This document shows positions 48,601 to 63,600 of a DNA stretch of 64,000 bases, piece after piece. The position numbers and the translations under genes were made by a program. The notes under the pieces are model-generated. The model was given only the letters and a program-made list of their open reading frames with translations. It did no database searches and was not told the origin of the DNA. The stretch lies in assembly GCA_013399855.1 (NCBI GenBank), contig VXAY01001100.1:295307-359306 (forward strand). Direction: 5' to 3'. Every line of letters begins with the position of its first letter. Positions within the stretch are counted from its first letter, which is position 1. This DNA comes from Oxyruncus cristatus. Its lineage: Eukaryota > Chordata > Aves > Passeriformes > Cotingidae.

Positions 48601-51600
48601 CCCTTCCCATTGCTTTTTGTGAAAATATTAGGTTGCTCCTAACACAGTAAACAAGTAAACAAACATCACCAGCAACCTCATATTTAATTTGGTTTCACTA
48701 AACAACATAAACCAAATATGTGACAAAACCAGCCCCAAAATTCCAATTCCTCTTTAATTTGTTGTTACACAGCATACTGCTCCGAAGAGTTATGATCCAA
48801 AGGTAAACAAAAACACAGCAAGAAAACCATTTCTTTACTTCAAAAATAAAGGATTGCCAGTGTTTCTATTACTGTCTTATTAAGGAAGCACGATCCTGAA
48901 GCTAGCTGCTAATTTTTTTGCAGGTTCTGTTAACAGTTACCATTGAGAAGCTTAAATAAAATGAGCTCAGACAACAATAGTTGCTACAAAAGCACTACTC
49001 CCATAAATTGCTAAATACATGGTACTGAAGATGACATAGTGGTGAACCAAGTAGAGCTATTTGTATTTCCTTAAAGAACAAATCTAAATAGTTCCTGAAT
49101 GGATGTCTAATGGTAATCATTAAGTGCTGTCATTATTTTCCTACTGAAAGATAAACAACATGCTCCAACTCTAAAGAAAATCTCCAAACCTGTTCCATAA
49201 CATAAATAATTACATTTATGGTTTATATTTGCTTCACAGTTTTACAGCCAGTTCAATCTTTTGCATCATAATGATCATCATGATTCAGTAATATTATTTT
49301 TTATTTCATACACAAAAATGAATCACTGTATACTTGAAAGAACATCAGCAGTTAACCTGATGGAGTTGCTTAAAAGAAAAATTTAGAAGTTGTATCTCCA
49401 TAGCTAGTGCTTTCAGCTCAGATGCTTCTCTTTAAAATTAAGCATTATGCCAAATACATTTTAGGTAACAGATCGCATTATTTACTGATCTTTAATTTCA
49501 GGCTGATGTTTATATAAGATACTTGTCAGAATTCTTGAAGATATTATTTTTCTTAAGAGATTTACTCAGAAATCAAAAGTAAAAGCCATCCTCCACTGAC
49601 CAATCACCTCACCAAATGACATGAGATGGCTTCGGCCCTTAGTTTGTCATATCATCTGTCCCAAAAGACTACTCAGAAGTACTGATTTACCAGACAAGAA
49701 ACACAGCGGTGTTAGATATTTCCAGCCCTGTATCTTAATACACAGAGCAGAATGCACTATCTGTGAAACATGAGTCACAGCAAAAGTGAGCAGAGCTCAT
49801 GACAAAACAACTCATGAATTGAGTTAGTTCTAATTGACATTAGGGACAAAATAATAGCCAAGACTTCTCTTCTTCTGGAACTCATGCTAATAACATGCAT
49901 AAGGGGATTATGTCTGGAAACTGTGCTAAATTCAGTCTACCAGGTTGTTCTGCTAAAGTGAAATCAAATATTAATGTATTCATTTCAATAAACATTTCTG
50001 GGCTACCACTGATTGATCCAATTACAATACTAATCATACATTTTCATTCCTTTAACAACTGACTCATGGAATTCCAAATTGCAAATGAGGTCTGGTCAAT
50101 GCATTTCAATTATTTAATATTCATACTCAAAAGCATCACTGTGATGACCAATTTCACTACAGGTTCACAAACAGCAGCTGTGAACTGAAAAAGGCTAAAA
50201 GGCAGGCTGCATTCTTGTCAGTCCCAGTGACCAGGTGGACTATTTTACTCAGCACGAGAAAAAAAAATACTTAGAAGTCATATAAGACAACGTAAAAAGG
50301 CTGCGCTTTCCTATATACAAAACACTTTTCCTACTTTTAATCAAGTCTTTTACTATGTACAATTACACCCCGATTTTTCCTGCCATACCAAGTAGAAAAT
50401 TGACTTTACTTTCGGATGTTTGTGACAAGGGGAGGCAATGGACGCCCTTCTTTTTTTTTTTTTTCTTTCCTATAAATCAATTCTGCTCTCAATGGTAATG
50501 TACAGTAAGGCTTCTGGAAATGGGATGCCTGAAACAATGCCAAGAACTTTCCCATTCACAGAAATACTTGCGAATACCAGTCAGAGCTCTCCACCCATCA
50601 GTCCACACGCTGAATACTGGATGGCTGTCCATTAATAAACACTCAAGAATGGGCACCTGAATACATCTTTAAGTGACCTTGTTTTCCTAGCCTGTGCTTT
50701 CCTTGATACAAACAATTAAATTGTTTGTGAGATTGCACATTTATGGTTACATGCAGCATACAGAAGTTTAGTCTAAATTTTTGACATATGTGTAAAGACG
50801 ATATAGGAAAACCAACGTTTTCTCTAAAAAAAATTTCTAATTTATAATTAAGGTCAGTATTTTACAGAAGGTGTTTTTAAAGGCTAAAGGAAAAACAAGC
50901 TAGGTGGTGGCCAACTCCTGTCATGTGCTTAGGATGCACAAGGATTAACTATCTTGATATCTTGGACATAGAAACAGATGTTGAATGATGGTCAGAGAGT
51001 ACCTTGATCTCTTCCTCCCCCACTAAGACTTTATATTATTTAATATATAGGAGACCCTTTCTAACAAAAAAATCCTCATTTCTAACAAAGATTTAGGCAT
51101 TACCGCAAATCAGCTCAAATTCTTTGCTATTTTGAAACTCCTAATAGAAAGAAGGATCTTAATAAGGTAGTATCAAAACTACTTCATACAATAAAGTAAG
51201 AACATTCAGAATATATTTCAAGAACTTATTTTTGTTGAAGACTTCACAAAACCTAGAACAAAAACCTTTTATCTTTGTATCTTTACTCTTTTTAGGCTCT
51301 TTTTCCCACATCAATTACTAGTTTAACTTCCTTCTTCAAAATCAGCTAGTGAAATGTAGTTATTTCCAAAGAAACACATAAGAAGTTAAGGCCCTGCTTT
51401 CACAGCTTTTCCTACTCTGCAGAAGTGATTTAGCAGCTTTGGCCTTTTGGAAGTGGTGCTTATAATCAGAAAAGTTATTTATGTGACTTAAAGCATTTTA
51501 ATTTGTATGTGAAAACACTCAATGACAATTCACGTGCATCTGAACATTGTCATGGTTCTCTCAAAGAGCTGCAGGCAAAAGTTCAGTGTCATTACAAAAG

Positions 51601-54600
51601 TTCCTGCAATGATTACTGCCTCATGTTCTGCAACACAGAATTCAGCACTGGCTTTAAATACAGATGGTTTCCTGAATCACTACTGATTTCAACACACAGC
51701 AACTAGACAGGAACTTGTAGTTTGTTAGTGACAAGCTTCCAAATATGGATAAGGCCCATCTACAAAAGAGACATAGTTATTTATTTCAGAAGCTTACACT
51801 GAAGAGGAACAAACATTTTCCTCATAAAGCTCATTATTTTCTACATGACTACCGTCTCATTTTTGCAGAGGGATTTTACCACAAAAAAACCCCAGTCTTT
51901 CAAATGTGTTCAAAAGCAATACATCACATTTGTTACTAGTGGACGTTCTCTTCCTCAATCTGGATACTCGACTTACGTTTCATATGAAACATTACACAGC
52001 CACCAGTTGATTTTTGCACTCTCTCCCCCAACTTACTTAGAAAAGAAACTTCGAGACACTAACACAAGGCAACAAATATTAAATGAGAGATTAAAAAAAA
52101 AAATAATTACTGCTCTCAACTTACACCATGAAAAGTAAGAACCAAGTCGCAAAAACTGAAGTGCATCGCTCTTTCCTGCCGAAAAGATGAAGGTCCATGC
52201 AAATATGTTAAATCTGAAATACGGACTTTTATACAAGAAATAATGACCACTGTGGTTTTTTGATTTTTTTTTTAAAACAATCTTGGAGTGAAACACTACT
52301 TCCTTCCCAATATCTTGAGCAAATTATAAATAATAAAATATCAATGCACCAAAGGTGCGAGGAGATATGTATAAATCTTCCTTTTTATTTGTTCATTAAG
52401 TTCTTAGGTCAGCTCTTGCTAACATTTGCCAAGCATACTTCTGAAATTACTTTAGGAAGCAGGAATTGGATCCTTGAATAATTTATTTCATCTTTAAAGG
52501 AAAAGAGAAATTACTACATCCCTCCTATTTCTGATCAGGACGTTGCTCTCGTATTACTTCATATTTCCCCGTGCTAATGTAATTTTTCTGATGTTTTATT
52601 TTTAAGAAATTAATTTCCATGACAATATCATTTAATAGTTCAACATATTTTAAATGTGAATTCAAACACACAATTAAAGAGGAGCTATTTAATTACATTT
52701 GTCTTGTGCTGAACAGAAAAAAATTTAAAGCACTAATAAGTGGATTACTTTTTTCCACCACAACTCCCAAGATGTATCGATATGATTGTGTCAACACCAG
52801 TAATATTTTAGGTCACCTTCCCTTAAAGGTTACAAAGTCTTAGAGGAGTTGTTTCTACCATGTTTTATACTGCATCTAATTAGAGATGGAAAGGAGTGAA
52901 AGTAACCTCTTCTATTTCCTTTTCCAAAGAACAAGACAAACAAACAAACAAAAAAATCACAGTACCAAAAAGAGATTTCCATGGACATCTTCAGGCAAAT
53001 ACACCATTTACAGCTGAAAAAAATCCCATCTTAACTGAAAACTCTGGTGTCCATTTAGTTAGGGGAACACATAGTTCAACAATATTTAGAAAAAGAGAAT
53101 AATTAGAAAACCTCCATATAAGCTTTACAAGACAATGCCTCAAATAATATCTAATGGTTATAATGAAGTGAAATGTTCACATCTTAACAGTTTGTGTGGA
53201 ATTTAAATAATAGTCATTTCAGTGTTGATTTCAGTAAGAACAGATCAGGCCTCTTGCAACACAGGACTTCAAGAAAGGTGGAAAAGAAGTAGATTAATTA
53301 AGAACTCTAACAAGGCTTAGTAGCACCAGGAATTAAAATTCACAACAATGATAACCCACATATGACAAGACAGAATCACTACAATCAATACTTAGTTACA
53401 AAGGGCATTACAGAGCTTCTGGATTAGCCTTTGGGTACATCTCCCTACCTATTCTGCCAAAAAAAAAAAATCTCTAAAAGCAAAAAAACCCACCAGTACC
53501 TAAAAAATATCTGCCTATGATATAAAAAAAATAACAGCTTTCAACCTTGCTGAATGAATCCCTGACTAGCGTGGGCAGAATAAGAAATGTAAGCATGCAA
53601 GTCTGCAAACTTTCTTTTCCTTCTTTCTGAAAACACAAAAATAAACACACACTAAAAAAAACCCAAAACAACAACAAAAAAACAAACAACATCAAACAAA
53701 AAACCAACCCAAACTAAAAATCAACCAAATGCCACTCACGCAAAAATCCCCAAAAAGTCTAGAACAGTCTGACATTCAACACAATCTGACCTTTACATTG
53801 CAGACAGCGAGACACTGGGCATCAGCTATCTAGTATCATCAACAGTGACACAAACATATGCCAAAAATCACATATACACTTGATCAGAACAGAGGCAATA
53901 AGTGGTTTTGACAAAATAATTTTCAAGAGGAAGAAAGCTAAAGAAAGGAGGGACCTAGTTTTACAGTCCTCCAGAGGTCAATGCTCTTTCATGACTACCA
54001 GCTTTTGAGAAGCTGAACTAATATTTATCTATTTTTCCCCGGTTACTTAAGGATGTCTGTCAATGTTATGGATCAGCAGCTGTAATGAGAAAGCCCCAGT
54101 GTGTCGAGTGCTGCCCACCCAGAGCACAAGACAAGCATTGGCCCACAGCAGTTGCACTACAGGTTGAGATTTTGCTATTCATCCATCAGAACAGCACCTT
54201 GCATAAGGGTTTTTCATCCCTTTTTTTAACCAGACTGTGCTCCAGGGCAACTCACTTCACAGCTAAAGAAGAAAAGCCAGCTACATAGAGTTATGGGGGG
54301 AAAATGGAGCTGTGAGGATACAGCAAAACAGTCAATTCCATGATAAAAATAAGGTTTGATTCTCGGAAAAATAAATATCATGAAATTTTCTACTAAGTTG
54401 ATTCCAGGTGAACCTGTAATTAATAGGAAATATCATTTCCCTCGAGGCTATCACTAGAAACTGTGCAAAGCTGTAGTACTTGCTTAACATCTCAAATCAG
54501 TCCAACAAAATTATAACTGACACTATGATTTCTTTTCCATCAATGTAATCTGAAATATTTAAATGGAATTCTTAATAGCACTCACAGGATCTACAAACAT

Positions 54601-57600
54601 TGATACATTACAAGAAGAGGATGGAGTCATCTCTTGCAGTGTGACTGAAAGACTCATTGAAAAAATGAACTTCTTTCTTATATTCAATTAAGAACGGTGT
54701 ATAATTTATAGAAAGTGGGTCTGAGGCTCAATTTTACACCTGGCTTCCATATTTGCAGAAGTGTGCATCCACTGTCTTTATGGGTGACATCTGGCTTTCG
54801 CAGGACACATTTAGGAGTATTCCCAACAGAGGACAAATTAATTATGTACTTACGGCACGGGGTGTTCGGTCTGCTCACGAGCTGTGGGAATGCAAAGACA
54901 GCTGACATGTCTACTTCATGCCTTTGATTTTGATCCTTTTCTTCAGTCTGGTCAGCCCAAGCTACTGATTTTTGTCTTTGAATAAGCTGCTCAACCTCCC
55001 CAAACTCAGTCTCGGTTAAATCATTTGTCAGCCCAGCTTCTTTCAGAGTCAGGTATTGCTTGCGAAGAACCGGAAGCAAAGTATTCAGTACTCTGTAAAA
55101 CAGCAAGAGGCAAGACACGTTTGCTCAAGAAAACACAATTCTTACCCAGACAACAGAAATAAATCTTGTTTCTGTTTCAATTTAAACTAAATTTTCTGAA
55201 TAGGTGTCCTAAAGTTATAAGGGTCAGAACATGAAGTCTTATCACACCTGCCGTGAAACCAATACTTACTTTTCTGTTTGCTTATAATACTGATCTTGAA
55301 GGGACACCAGAGCTAACATGTGTTTAATCTGGGCTTTCAGGTCCTGAACTTCTAGGTTTAAATGGCAATACTGCAGATCTTGACGAAGTTCCTTTGGGAA
55401 ATTGAGAAGCAAAAAACCAAAATTAAATAACTGCACATCAAACTCATAGGCAAGAACTAAAATTTAAGCTAAAAGTAGTATTAATTCAGCCAATATTGAA
55501 AAGTAAATGTGGAGTGGAGCTATATGATTATAATGAAGTTTTATGGCAGAAAAGGATGAGTTGTTTGACTTTTGATTATATGCATAAGTATTGCTTTGTA
55601 GATTCCTTTCACCAGTGGTGGGTGTGTTGCAATTAGCATTAAGAATCCACCAGGCACACATGCATGCTTATCTATGCAAGCCCGAAGATCTCTTTGCCTT
55701 TTTTCCTGTGTACTCTTTATTTTTTCTGTGTGCACTTTATTTCAATTATGAAACTGTTCCTGACTCCTAGGTTTTTACCCTTTTCCCAATTCTCCTCCCC
55801 ATCCCCAACCATGACAAAGTGAAAGGCAGTTTACCTTTGGGATACACCCATCTCGACCCAGAAGACGCATCTCGTTTTCAACACGGTGCAGCCATTTGGT
55901 GTTTTCCTCAAAATGTTTGACCTCCTCTTCTTTCTTCTTCTGCACGTGCACAGAGTGGATATTAAGTACTGCAAGTCTTTGATCCCTCTTGCAAGTGGCC
56001 TGAAAAAAAAAAAAGGAATTTAAAAAAAAGAAATTAGCATTTAAAGGGGAAAACCTTTAAATTATGTTCATCAAATCCTCTCTCCCTATATGTAAAGATT
56101 TATTTTCCTTATTTTTATGTAACATAAACAAATAACTCCTAGTTACTCAAGTATGAAAATGAAGAAGCAATTTTATCTGCTTTGTTTTCTTAAATGTGTC
56201 CCAGAAAAAGCCCCCTAAAGAATGAAATATCGGGTAAAAGGAAAATCCTCTATCTACAAGGACCAAATTCTTCACACGTTTTGCTGAAATCTGGCAACCA
56301 AAAGGCTCAAAACCAGCAAGTTGACTGTTAACAAGGTAGTGACTTAAGTCCTAACAAGGCTAAGGGTACTCTCTCTATTCAGAGGACAACTATATTCTGT
56401 ATATAAGTATATTCTGTATCCTTCAAAAATTAGGTCGCTAATGCAACAGTCATAGAGAAGCTATAATCAGTGTGTCCCATTTTAATGAAATACTTAAGCA
56501 TTAACTCATTGCATAATTACTTAAGCAAAATATACACATGAATATAGCAGAATGAAGAGATGATACCTCGCATCACGTTACAGAAAACTCACCTTTTCTA
56601 CTTTTTCTTCAGAGCACATCAGTCGAATTTGTTCATGACATTGATTATGGTAATATTTCTTCAGCATGTTTTCTTTCAATTTCTTTTCCATGTTGAGGTG
56701 TTCTTTTCTGATTTGCTCACGGTTTGCAAACACATTTTTAAGGATTTCTTTGTATCTAGAACCAAAGGATAAGAATAACTAATGAATTAATTACTGAAGA
56801 CTTTTTATGGCCATCTCATTTAGAAGGGAAGATTTCAATTCCAAGTGAATAAATATAAAGAACTTAAGAGGAAATAAGTAAAGCCTGTTATATATGAACA
56901 CTAAATAAAGTGTCAATATATCGGAAAGGGTTTTATGTATTTGAACTAAAAATGAGATGTGAAATTTTTAAGGGGTCACAACAAGATTTATTTCTAGTAT
57001 TTATGAAGATGACACCAGGATTTAAAAGAAAAGCATCTGAAACTTCTCACGTAAGTCTTATCTGTACCTCCCAAAGATACTGAATAGCTATGTTCTCTAC
57101 TTCTTATACCAATTTATTAAACAGATCAGACTAGTGTTGCCATAGACACAAAAGGTCTTCAAAAAACCTGCCAGCTATCTCTCGAAAAAGGAAAACCCCA
57201 AAAGTCTTTGGTTGCTCACTGAAGTTGTACAACTTTTAGTTGTTCCCTGAAGTTGTTGTACAATTTTAATCACTAATGGACAACAACAACAACAACAAAA
57301 AAACATGATCCATGTTGTGATTTTTTTTTTAACTCAGACTAGGCTAGTAGCAGGGAAAACCCAAAGTAGTAGATGGTACTCAAGGAGTTATTGAGTAACC
57401 AGTTATCTGGTTATGCCTAGTCTGCAACACAAATCAGAGTAACAAGGATAAGGAGAAAACCTGGAAGCATTGACATGTTACAACATAACTTTCAGTGGTG
57501 GTACTTGTTCACTTCACTTCTGAGCACTGAAAATGCAACACTACAGAACAGTGTTTAGCATTAAAAACAAGAAACCATAAAATTAAATGTTGTAAAAATG

Positions 57601-60600
57601 CTAAAAAATAACGCAGGTTCAGCTTCAAAGTAAGTTGAAGAGATTCTTGCCACATAACTGACTTCTTGCCAGTATTTCAGAAGTACCAGTTCTATGTCAA
57701 AGTCTAAAGTTTGAATAACTGAGCTGTTTATTCCAGTGTTTTATTACTCTCCTTTCAAAAAGAAACAGAATTAGGAAAAGAATTCTTTTCCACAGTTTTA
57801 AAAATAAAGCAGTTTTCCCTAAGTGTCCAGAGAATACTATCACATCTAGGTAAAAATGCATACTAAAACAAGGAAGTATTATTTCTTTAAGAAGCCATTA
57901 TGGGTTAATGGTTGGACTCTATGATCTTTGAGGTCTTTTCCAACCTAAAAGGTCCTATGATAATGCACCCGTGAGCTGCAGTGTATCAGAGTTCTCACCC
58001 CACACTGTTACTATCTATACTACTATACTATCTATTGCACAACTGCTTGCAGAATTTTTGTCCTCTGTAGTATCCATAGAAACACAGTTCCTCCCAGCTG
58101 CCAGGGAAACACAGCAATAGGGAATCCAAGTGAATCCTCTCTGTTTCCCTCACAGTAAAAACCTGGGCATAATTGAGGAGAGGGTGCACATCCTGATTCT
58201 ATGTACAGTCCTCATGAGGAACTATTACCGGTAAATGTGTACTTGTCATCATCGGTGCCCCAAACACAGCACCAAAGTATAGAAGCCTTTGCAAAGTTCC
58301 TGCCTTGAGCTAGATTCACTCAATAAGCACACTTCAATTCTTATGGAGTTAGCTTTACCCTCTCTTTTTCACTTGAAAAATCATCAAGTTATCCTGTAGG
58401 CATATGCAGGGTATGAACCCTCTACACTGCCTTATCTCAAAGAGCTCATGGACCTGTTGGCTGTAGTTCCAAAGCCAGCGTCCACTGTCTACCTCAACAG
58501 GCTTAAGACCTGAAGGGCTGGCAGACAACACGATTCCAAGCTTCAGACAGATGGAGAAGGAATGACTTCTGGGTTTGAAGAAGCAAGTGCAGAACTCAGT
58601 GAGTCTCTTTCAGATGACAGTGAAGCAAAAACCAGGGGTAGTTGGATGGAAATACAAGCTCGTGGATAAGCCTCTCTTCCCTGTCCCAAACAAGAGGGAG
58701 AAGGTAGCACAATACCTTCAAAACCTGCAAGTGAATGTGGGAGAAATCAACTCGTCTCCCACACCACCAGTAGGATGAACCTGACAGGATATTCATGAGG
58801 AAGAACAGAATGAGACATTCACTTTATTTCTGATATCTACGGGGAATGGGATAGGCTTACATGTGGCTCTATGGATATGCCTTAACATCAAAATACAAGC
58901 ATTCCCTGACCAACTAATCTTGGTATAGAATCTGTCCAGCATTTTGAAAAGATATTTTAGAGACTTTGCCCTTGACTGACTCTTCCCACACACAAAGAAT
59001 GAAATAAAGGGCAAATCATAGGAAATTAAATCAATCTTAAAGACATACAGTGCAAAAATATGCAGGGAAACTGTCAGAACTATCAACATGACTTAGAAGC
59101 CCACACTTATTTCAAAAATTAAATTTAAATAACCTGAATGAGAAGGTTTATTGAAACGCCTGGAATGCCAGTAAAATGAAGCCTAGTTAGAGAACGTTTT
59201 GCTTTTGAATGGGTTTTTACTTCACCTCAGCAGGTTTCCTGGGTTAAAACCCAGCATGTTCAAAGGGCCAATTAAAAAAAGTCAACTGAATCAACCTAGG
59301 TGAATAATTCTCAGATACATGTGATGAGACATGCAGAGACACATCCAGAAAGACTTCTGCACCAACACCTAACCTTCTCATACAATAGATTGGCTTCTGC
59401 GACAAACTGATACTTCACATCTTAGTTTGTTACTTTTTGTGGGCTCTCCTGAGACAGCCCCATGAGAGAAGACCAACAGGAATATAAAGAAGAGAGAGAG
59501 GTCAAGAAATCTAAAAGCAACAGAAAATAGGGAATCTACAAACATACGTTAAGCTCTTGGTGGAAAGAGGAGCTTCAAGGTTTCTGTCTCTCAAGCCTTG
59601 CAGGAAAGATACTACTTCAAGTAGTGTCTGCCAACAGTAGCAAGAGCTGCTGTCATTTATGCAAACTCCATTCTGCCTACCCACAAACACAACCTGTTAA
59701 GCGGCTTTGCTGGAAGCCAGCATTCGTATGCTCCTTCCTGTCACATCTCATTTCCTGCATCCCCCCACTTTCGTGTTAAATCCACCACCAAGTTGCTCTA
59801 AAAAGAAGCAGCACATTATGCAAAGCCACACCTAGTCTAAGTAAAGCAATGTTAAAATGAGGAAACCAACACTGAAAAGAGTAAGTTTGTTTTACAAATG
59901 CGTTTACAAGTTACGCAAGTTCTATTTTGGAAGCCAGATTGAGATGCAATTCATTTACCTTTCTATTTCCACTTCCTGGTTGTTTGGAACTTCTGCAGCA
60001 TTATAATTTGCAGGAATGCTTACTTGCTTTTCTTCGTATTCTCTCAGTTTCTCCTTCAACATTAGGATCTAAACCAAAAGAGCCACCTTTTTAGTTGGGA
60101 TATGTTTTGTTTGTTTTTTTCAAACCTCTCATTCTGTGCTGATATGTTGAACAGCTTTACAAACGGCAGTAGGTGATATTGCACTCAGAAGACGAAGTTT
60201 CCTTACTTTAAAATACTATATGGGAGAATTAGGACAATATTGCCTTTAAGGTTCAATCTTGGATACTTTTTTTTTGTAGTCAAAGTTAACCTTACAAACT
60301 TTTAAAAACAGATTTTTTTTTTTTTCTTTTACATACCTCTTTCTTCTGCTCGTTGCAAATTTTAACGTACTGGCTTATGTGACTGTCCAAATTAACAACG
60401 TTGCTCTTCAACTGCAAAGAAACAAGTTCGAATTTAAGGTGGTTCCTTCGTGTTTTCATGCATAATAAATACACTGTGTATAAGTACTACATAGTTAGAC
60501 ATGCGCTGTATTATGAGGAAAGGAATGAATACAATCCTGACTTGCACAACAAAAATATGACTCTCGGCTTTTGCTGTCATCTGTTGCACACCCATGGCTA

Positions 60601-63600
60601 AGTAATTTCAACAGAACAATAAAAAGTAATTACATTTACATGTGCAAGCACATTTTGCATTTATTCAGCTAGTTTGACCATTTAATTTGTATCTTGTAGA
60701 TTTTACTATAAAAACTATCTTGAATTATGCAACAAATGGAAACTCCAGTGAACCCTGCATTACATAAAAGCAGTTGGGAACTGCAATAAAAAAGATTATG
60801 AAAAAAATCAAAACAATAGAGAGCTGAAGACAGGACATTCTGGTGGCTTTTCATTTATCAGTATAATGTCATTGAATGTCTTGGCTTCAGTTGAATTCTA
60901 CTTGTAAGAAACCTGGACTGGCTCTTGTACAACACAGACACATTTTTAATAAACTTTACAGTTCTTCAAGAAAGTAACAACAAGATACTGGATCACAGAA
61001 TCACACGGGTTGGAAAGGACCTCAGAGATCATCAAGTCCAACCCTTGATCCATCACCACCGCGGTTCCCAGACTATGGCACTCAGTGCCACGTCCAGCCT
61101 CATCTTAAAAACCTCCAGGGATGGAGAATCCACCACCTCCCTGGGCAGCCCATTCCAATGGCTGATCACTCTCTCTGTAAAGAATTTATTCCTAATATCC
61201 AACCTAAACCTCCCCTGGCAGAGCTTAAGGCCGAGCCCTCTTGTCCTACTGCTGGTTCCTGGGAGAAGAGACCAACCCCCACCTGGCTACAACCTCCTCT
61301 CAGGGAGTTGTAGAGAGCGATGAGGTTTCCCCTGAGCCTTCTCTTCTCCAGGCTAAACAACCCCAGCTCCTTCAGCCTCTCCTCATAGGACTTGTGCTCA
61401 ACCCTAGCCTGGTTGCTATTTTTGAAACAGATGTGAATTCTACCAGTTGAGGTTTATTTCTAAATCTCATGCTCACGAAACAAACTATTTCAAACTGGCA
61501 ACATCTTCTCATTAGTGAAGCTGTGCTGCTTTTAGGCCAGATCTAGTTATCTACTCTGTATCTGCTACGTCTATCACGCAGATGAGGAAGAAGTGACTGT
61601 AAGAAAGAAGAGATAACTGAACAAAATTGAGACGAAAAGTAAAGGAAAATATACTATTCCCAAAGAAATAATTCTCCTTCTCTTAATACTGTAGTATTAT
61701 GCTTTGACAAGAGATCGATAAATGTAAATATACTCACAGAAGACTTGATATCCTTCGCTCGGTTTGCATACCTAAGAGTGTTATAGGTATCGTCATAGAA
61801 CAAGGAAGAGGGACTAACAGCAGCTATCATTATTGTCCGGCAGTTCCCTCCGAGAGAATCTTTCAGTAGACGAGTGAGCTTGCTGTTCCGATAAGGAATG
61901 TGTTTCTTGCCCTGAAAAGAGTTGTACACGTTTTTACGGATTAGTCAACTGTACTTTTTAAATAAAAGTCCACTCAGAATTTCAACAGTGCCCCAAGACA
62001 CGACAAACAGTCACAAAACTTTTCTTTGACCTAAGTAATTTTTCTTTAAGTTACCTATACACCTCAAACAGTTTAAGTCTCTTGAAGCTGTTTAATACCT
62101 TTACAACACGTGTATTAGCTAAGTTACTTTCTCATGTCTGGATACATAACTTATTTTTGTCATGGGGCAACCAACAGAAAAGGCAAGATACAATAAACTA
62201 CTTTCAGTTCACTTTGGGAAGGACTTCTAAAATCCCTCTAGTTCAATCCCTCTGCTCAAGCAGGGGCAGCTAGAGCAAGATGCCAAGGACCACGCGCAGC
62301 TGGGTTTTCATTATCTCCAAGGATGGAGATTCCACCACCTTTCCAGAAACCCAACTCTACCGTGTGAAGCTCTTTTTCAAGCACATCTACAAGCTTTTTG
62401 TCTCATGGTGCCAAGTCAGGTCACTAGGAGCCCAATCCCACATCAAACAAATCAACATGAAGAATCTTTCTTATGCCCATGGTACAGGTTTTAAACTCCT
62501 GCTTCCATTCCAACAAGATGGTGATGAGAATGTGTGGCACCAGGAAGGGAAATAAAATCTGATCCTTTTCTCCTGGCATATCCAAAGTGGGAATGTGCTA
62601 ATTGCCCAGAAGGACAAAGAGAGTGTTGTGGTAGACAATGGTCTTGACTTAGGCAAAAGTTCAGGAGGTTTTGTCATTATCCCACACAACTGTACCCCCT
62701 CCTTTCCTAGAGTTGGTGAGCCAGATCAGGAGACTGCTCTGAGCAGGGGATGTGTGTGTATGTTCGTAAGACCAAAACCTAACAACTGGGAATAGGTGCT
62801 GTTTTATCCTATAAAAGCCTCTTCCTCTGAGATTAAAGATTATTTGTAAGGCTATTCATTTACTTGCACCAGCTTCTCTACGTATGCTTGATTTTGGAAA
62901 AGGTAGTAAGAAAAGCAAGAACATTCATCTTTGACACCATCCTTAGGTAGCTGCACACTATTTTTGAGAACTCTTTCTCATTGGGATTGTCTTTCAGCTG
63001 TCACAGAGATGAGGGTGGAAACCCTTGAGACAATCTTAGAGGAGTAGCATCAACAGTAATTCCCATTACTCAACCAGCTTAGCATTTTAAAGAAATTTCA
63101 GAACACTAGGAGGTGAAGACTGCACGGGAAAGCAGCACACACAAACCTTTGGATCTGCCAATGCATTAATGACATTTCCAAGAGCGAGCAGGGAGCGGTT
63201 GATGTTTGTTCCTTCTACAAAACGAGCCCCCCTGGCATTTGTTGCACTGGCACGTTCAGATCCTGCCAGGTCAATGAGGGACATTTTGGCCACACGAACA
63301 TTTTGATTAATACTGGCTGTTTTATCTTGCTGCCGTAGGTAAATCTACAATTAAAAAAAAAAAGAAAAGAAAAAGTAGCCACTAACCAGTCTAAGCAGTA
63401 AGTTACACAATAAAATTAACAACTGTTTTCAGAGATTCTTATTGGAATCCTTCTTGAAATCCAAGATAAACCTTTATGTAAATATTTAACACCAACAGGC
63501 AGCTTGGCCTAATGGAAAAGAGCAAACCCATTTCTGACACCTCTTAAACTCACTTGTGTCAGGTATCAGTAAGGAAAAAGAAGCAGAGTGTAGCTGCACG

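Noticed and set aside
63500..63570. Segment beginning agcttggcctaatggaaaag, resembling a tRNA-derived SINE head
   Set aside because: Too short and without matching A and B boxes or a following SINE core.
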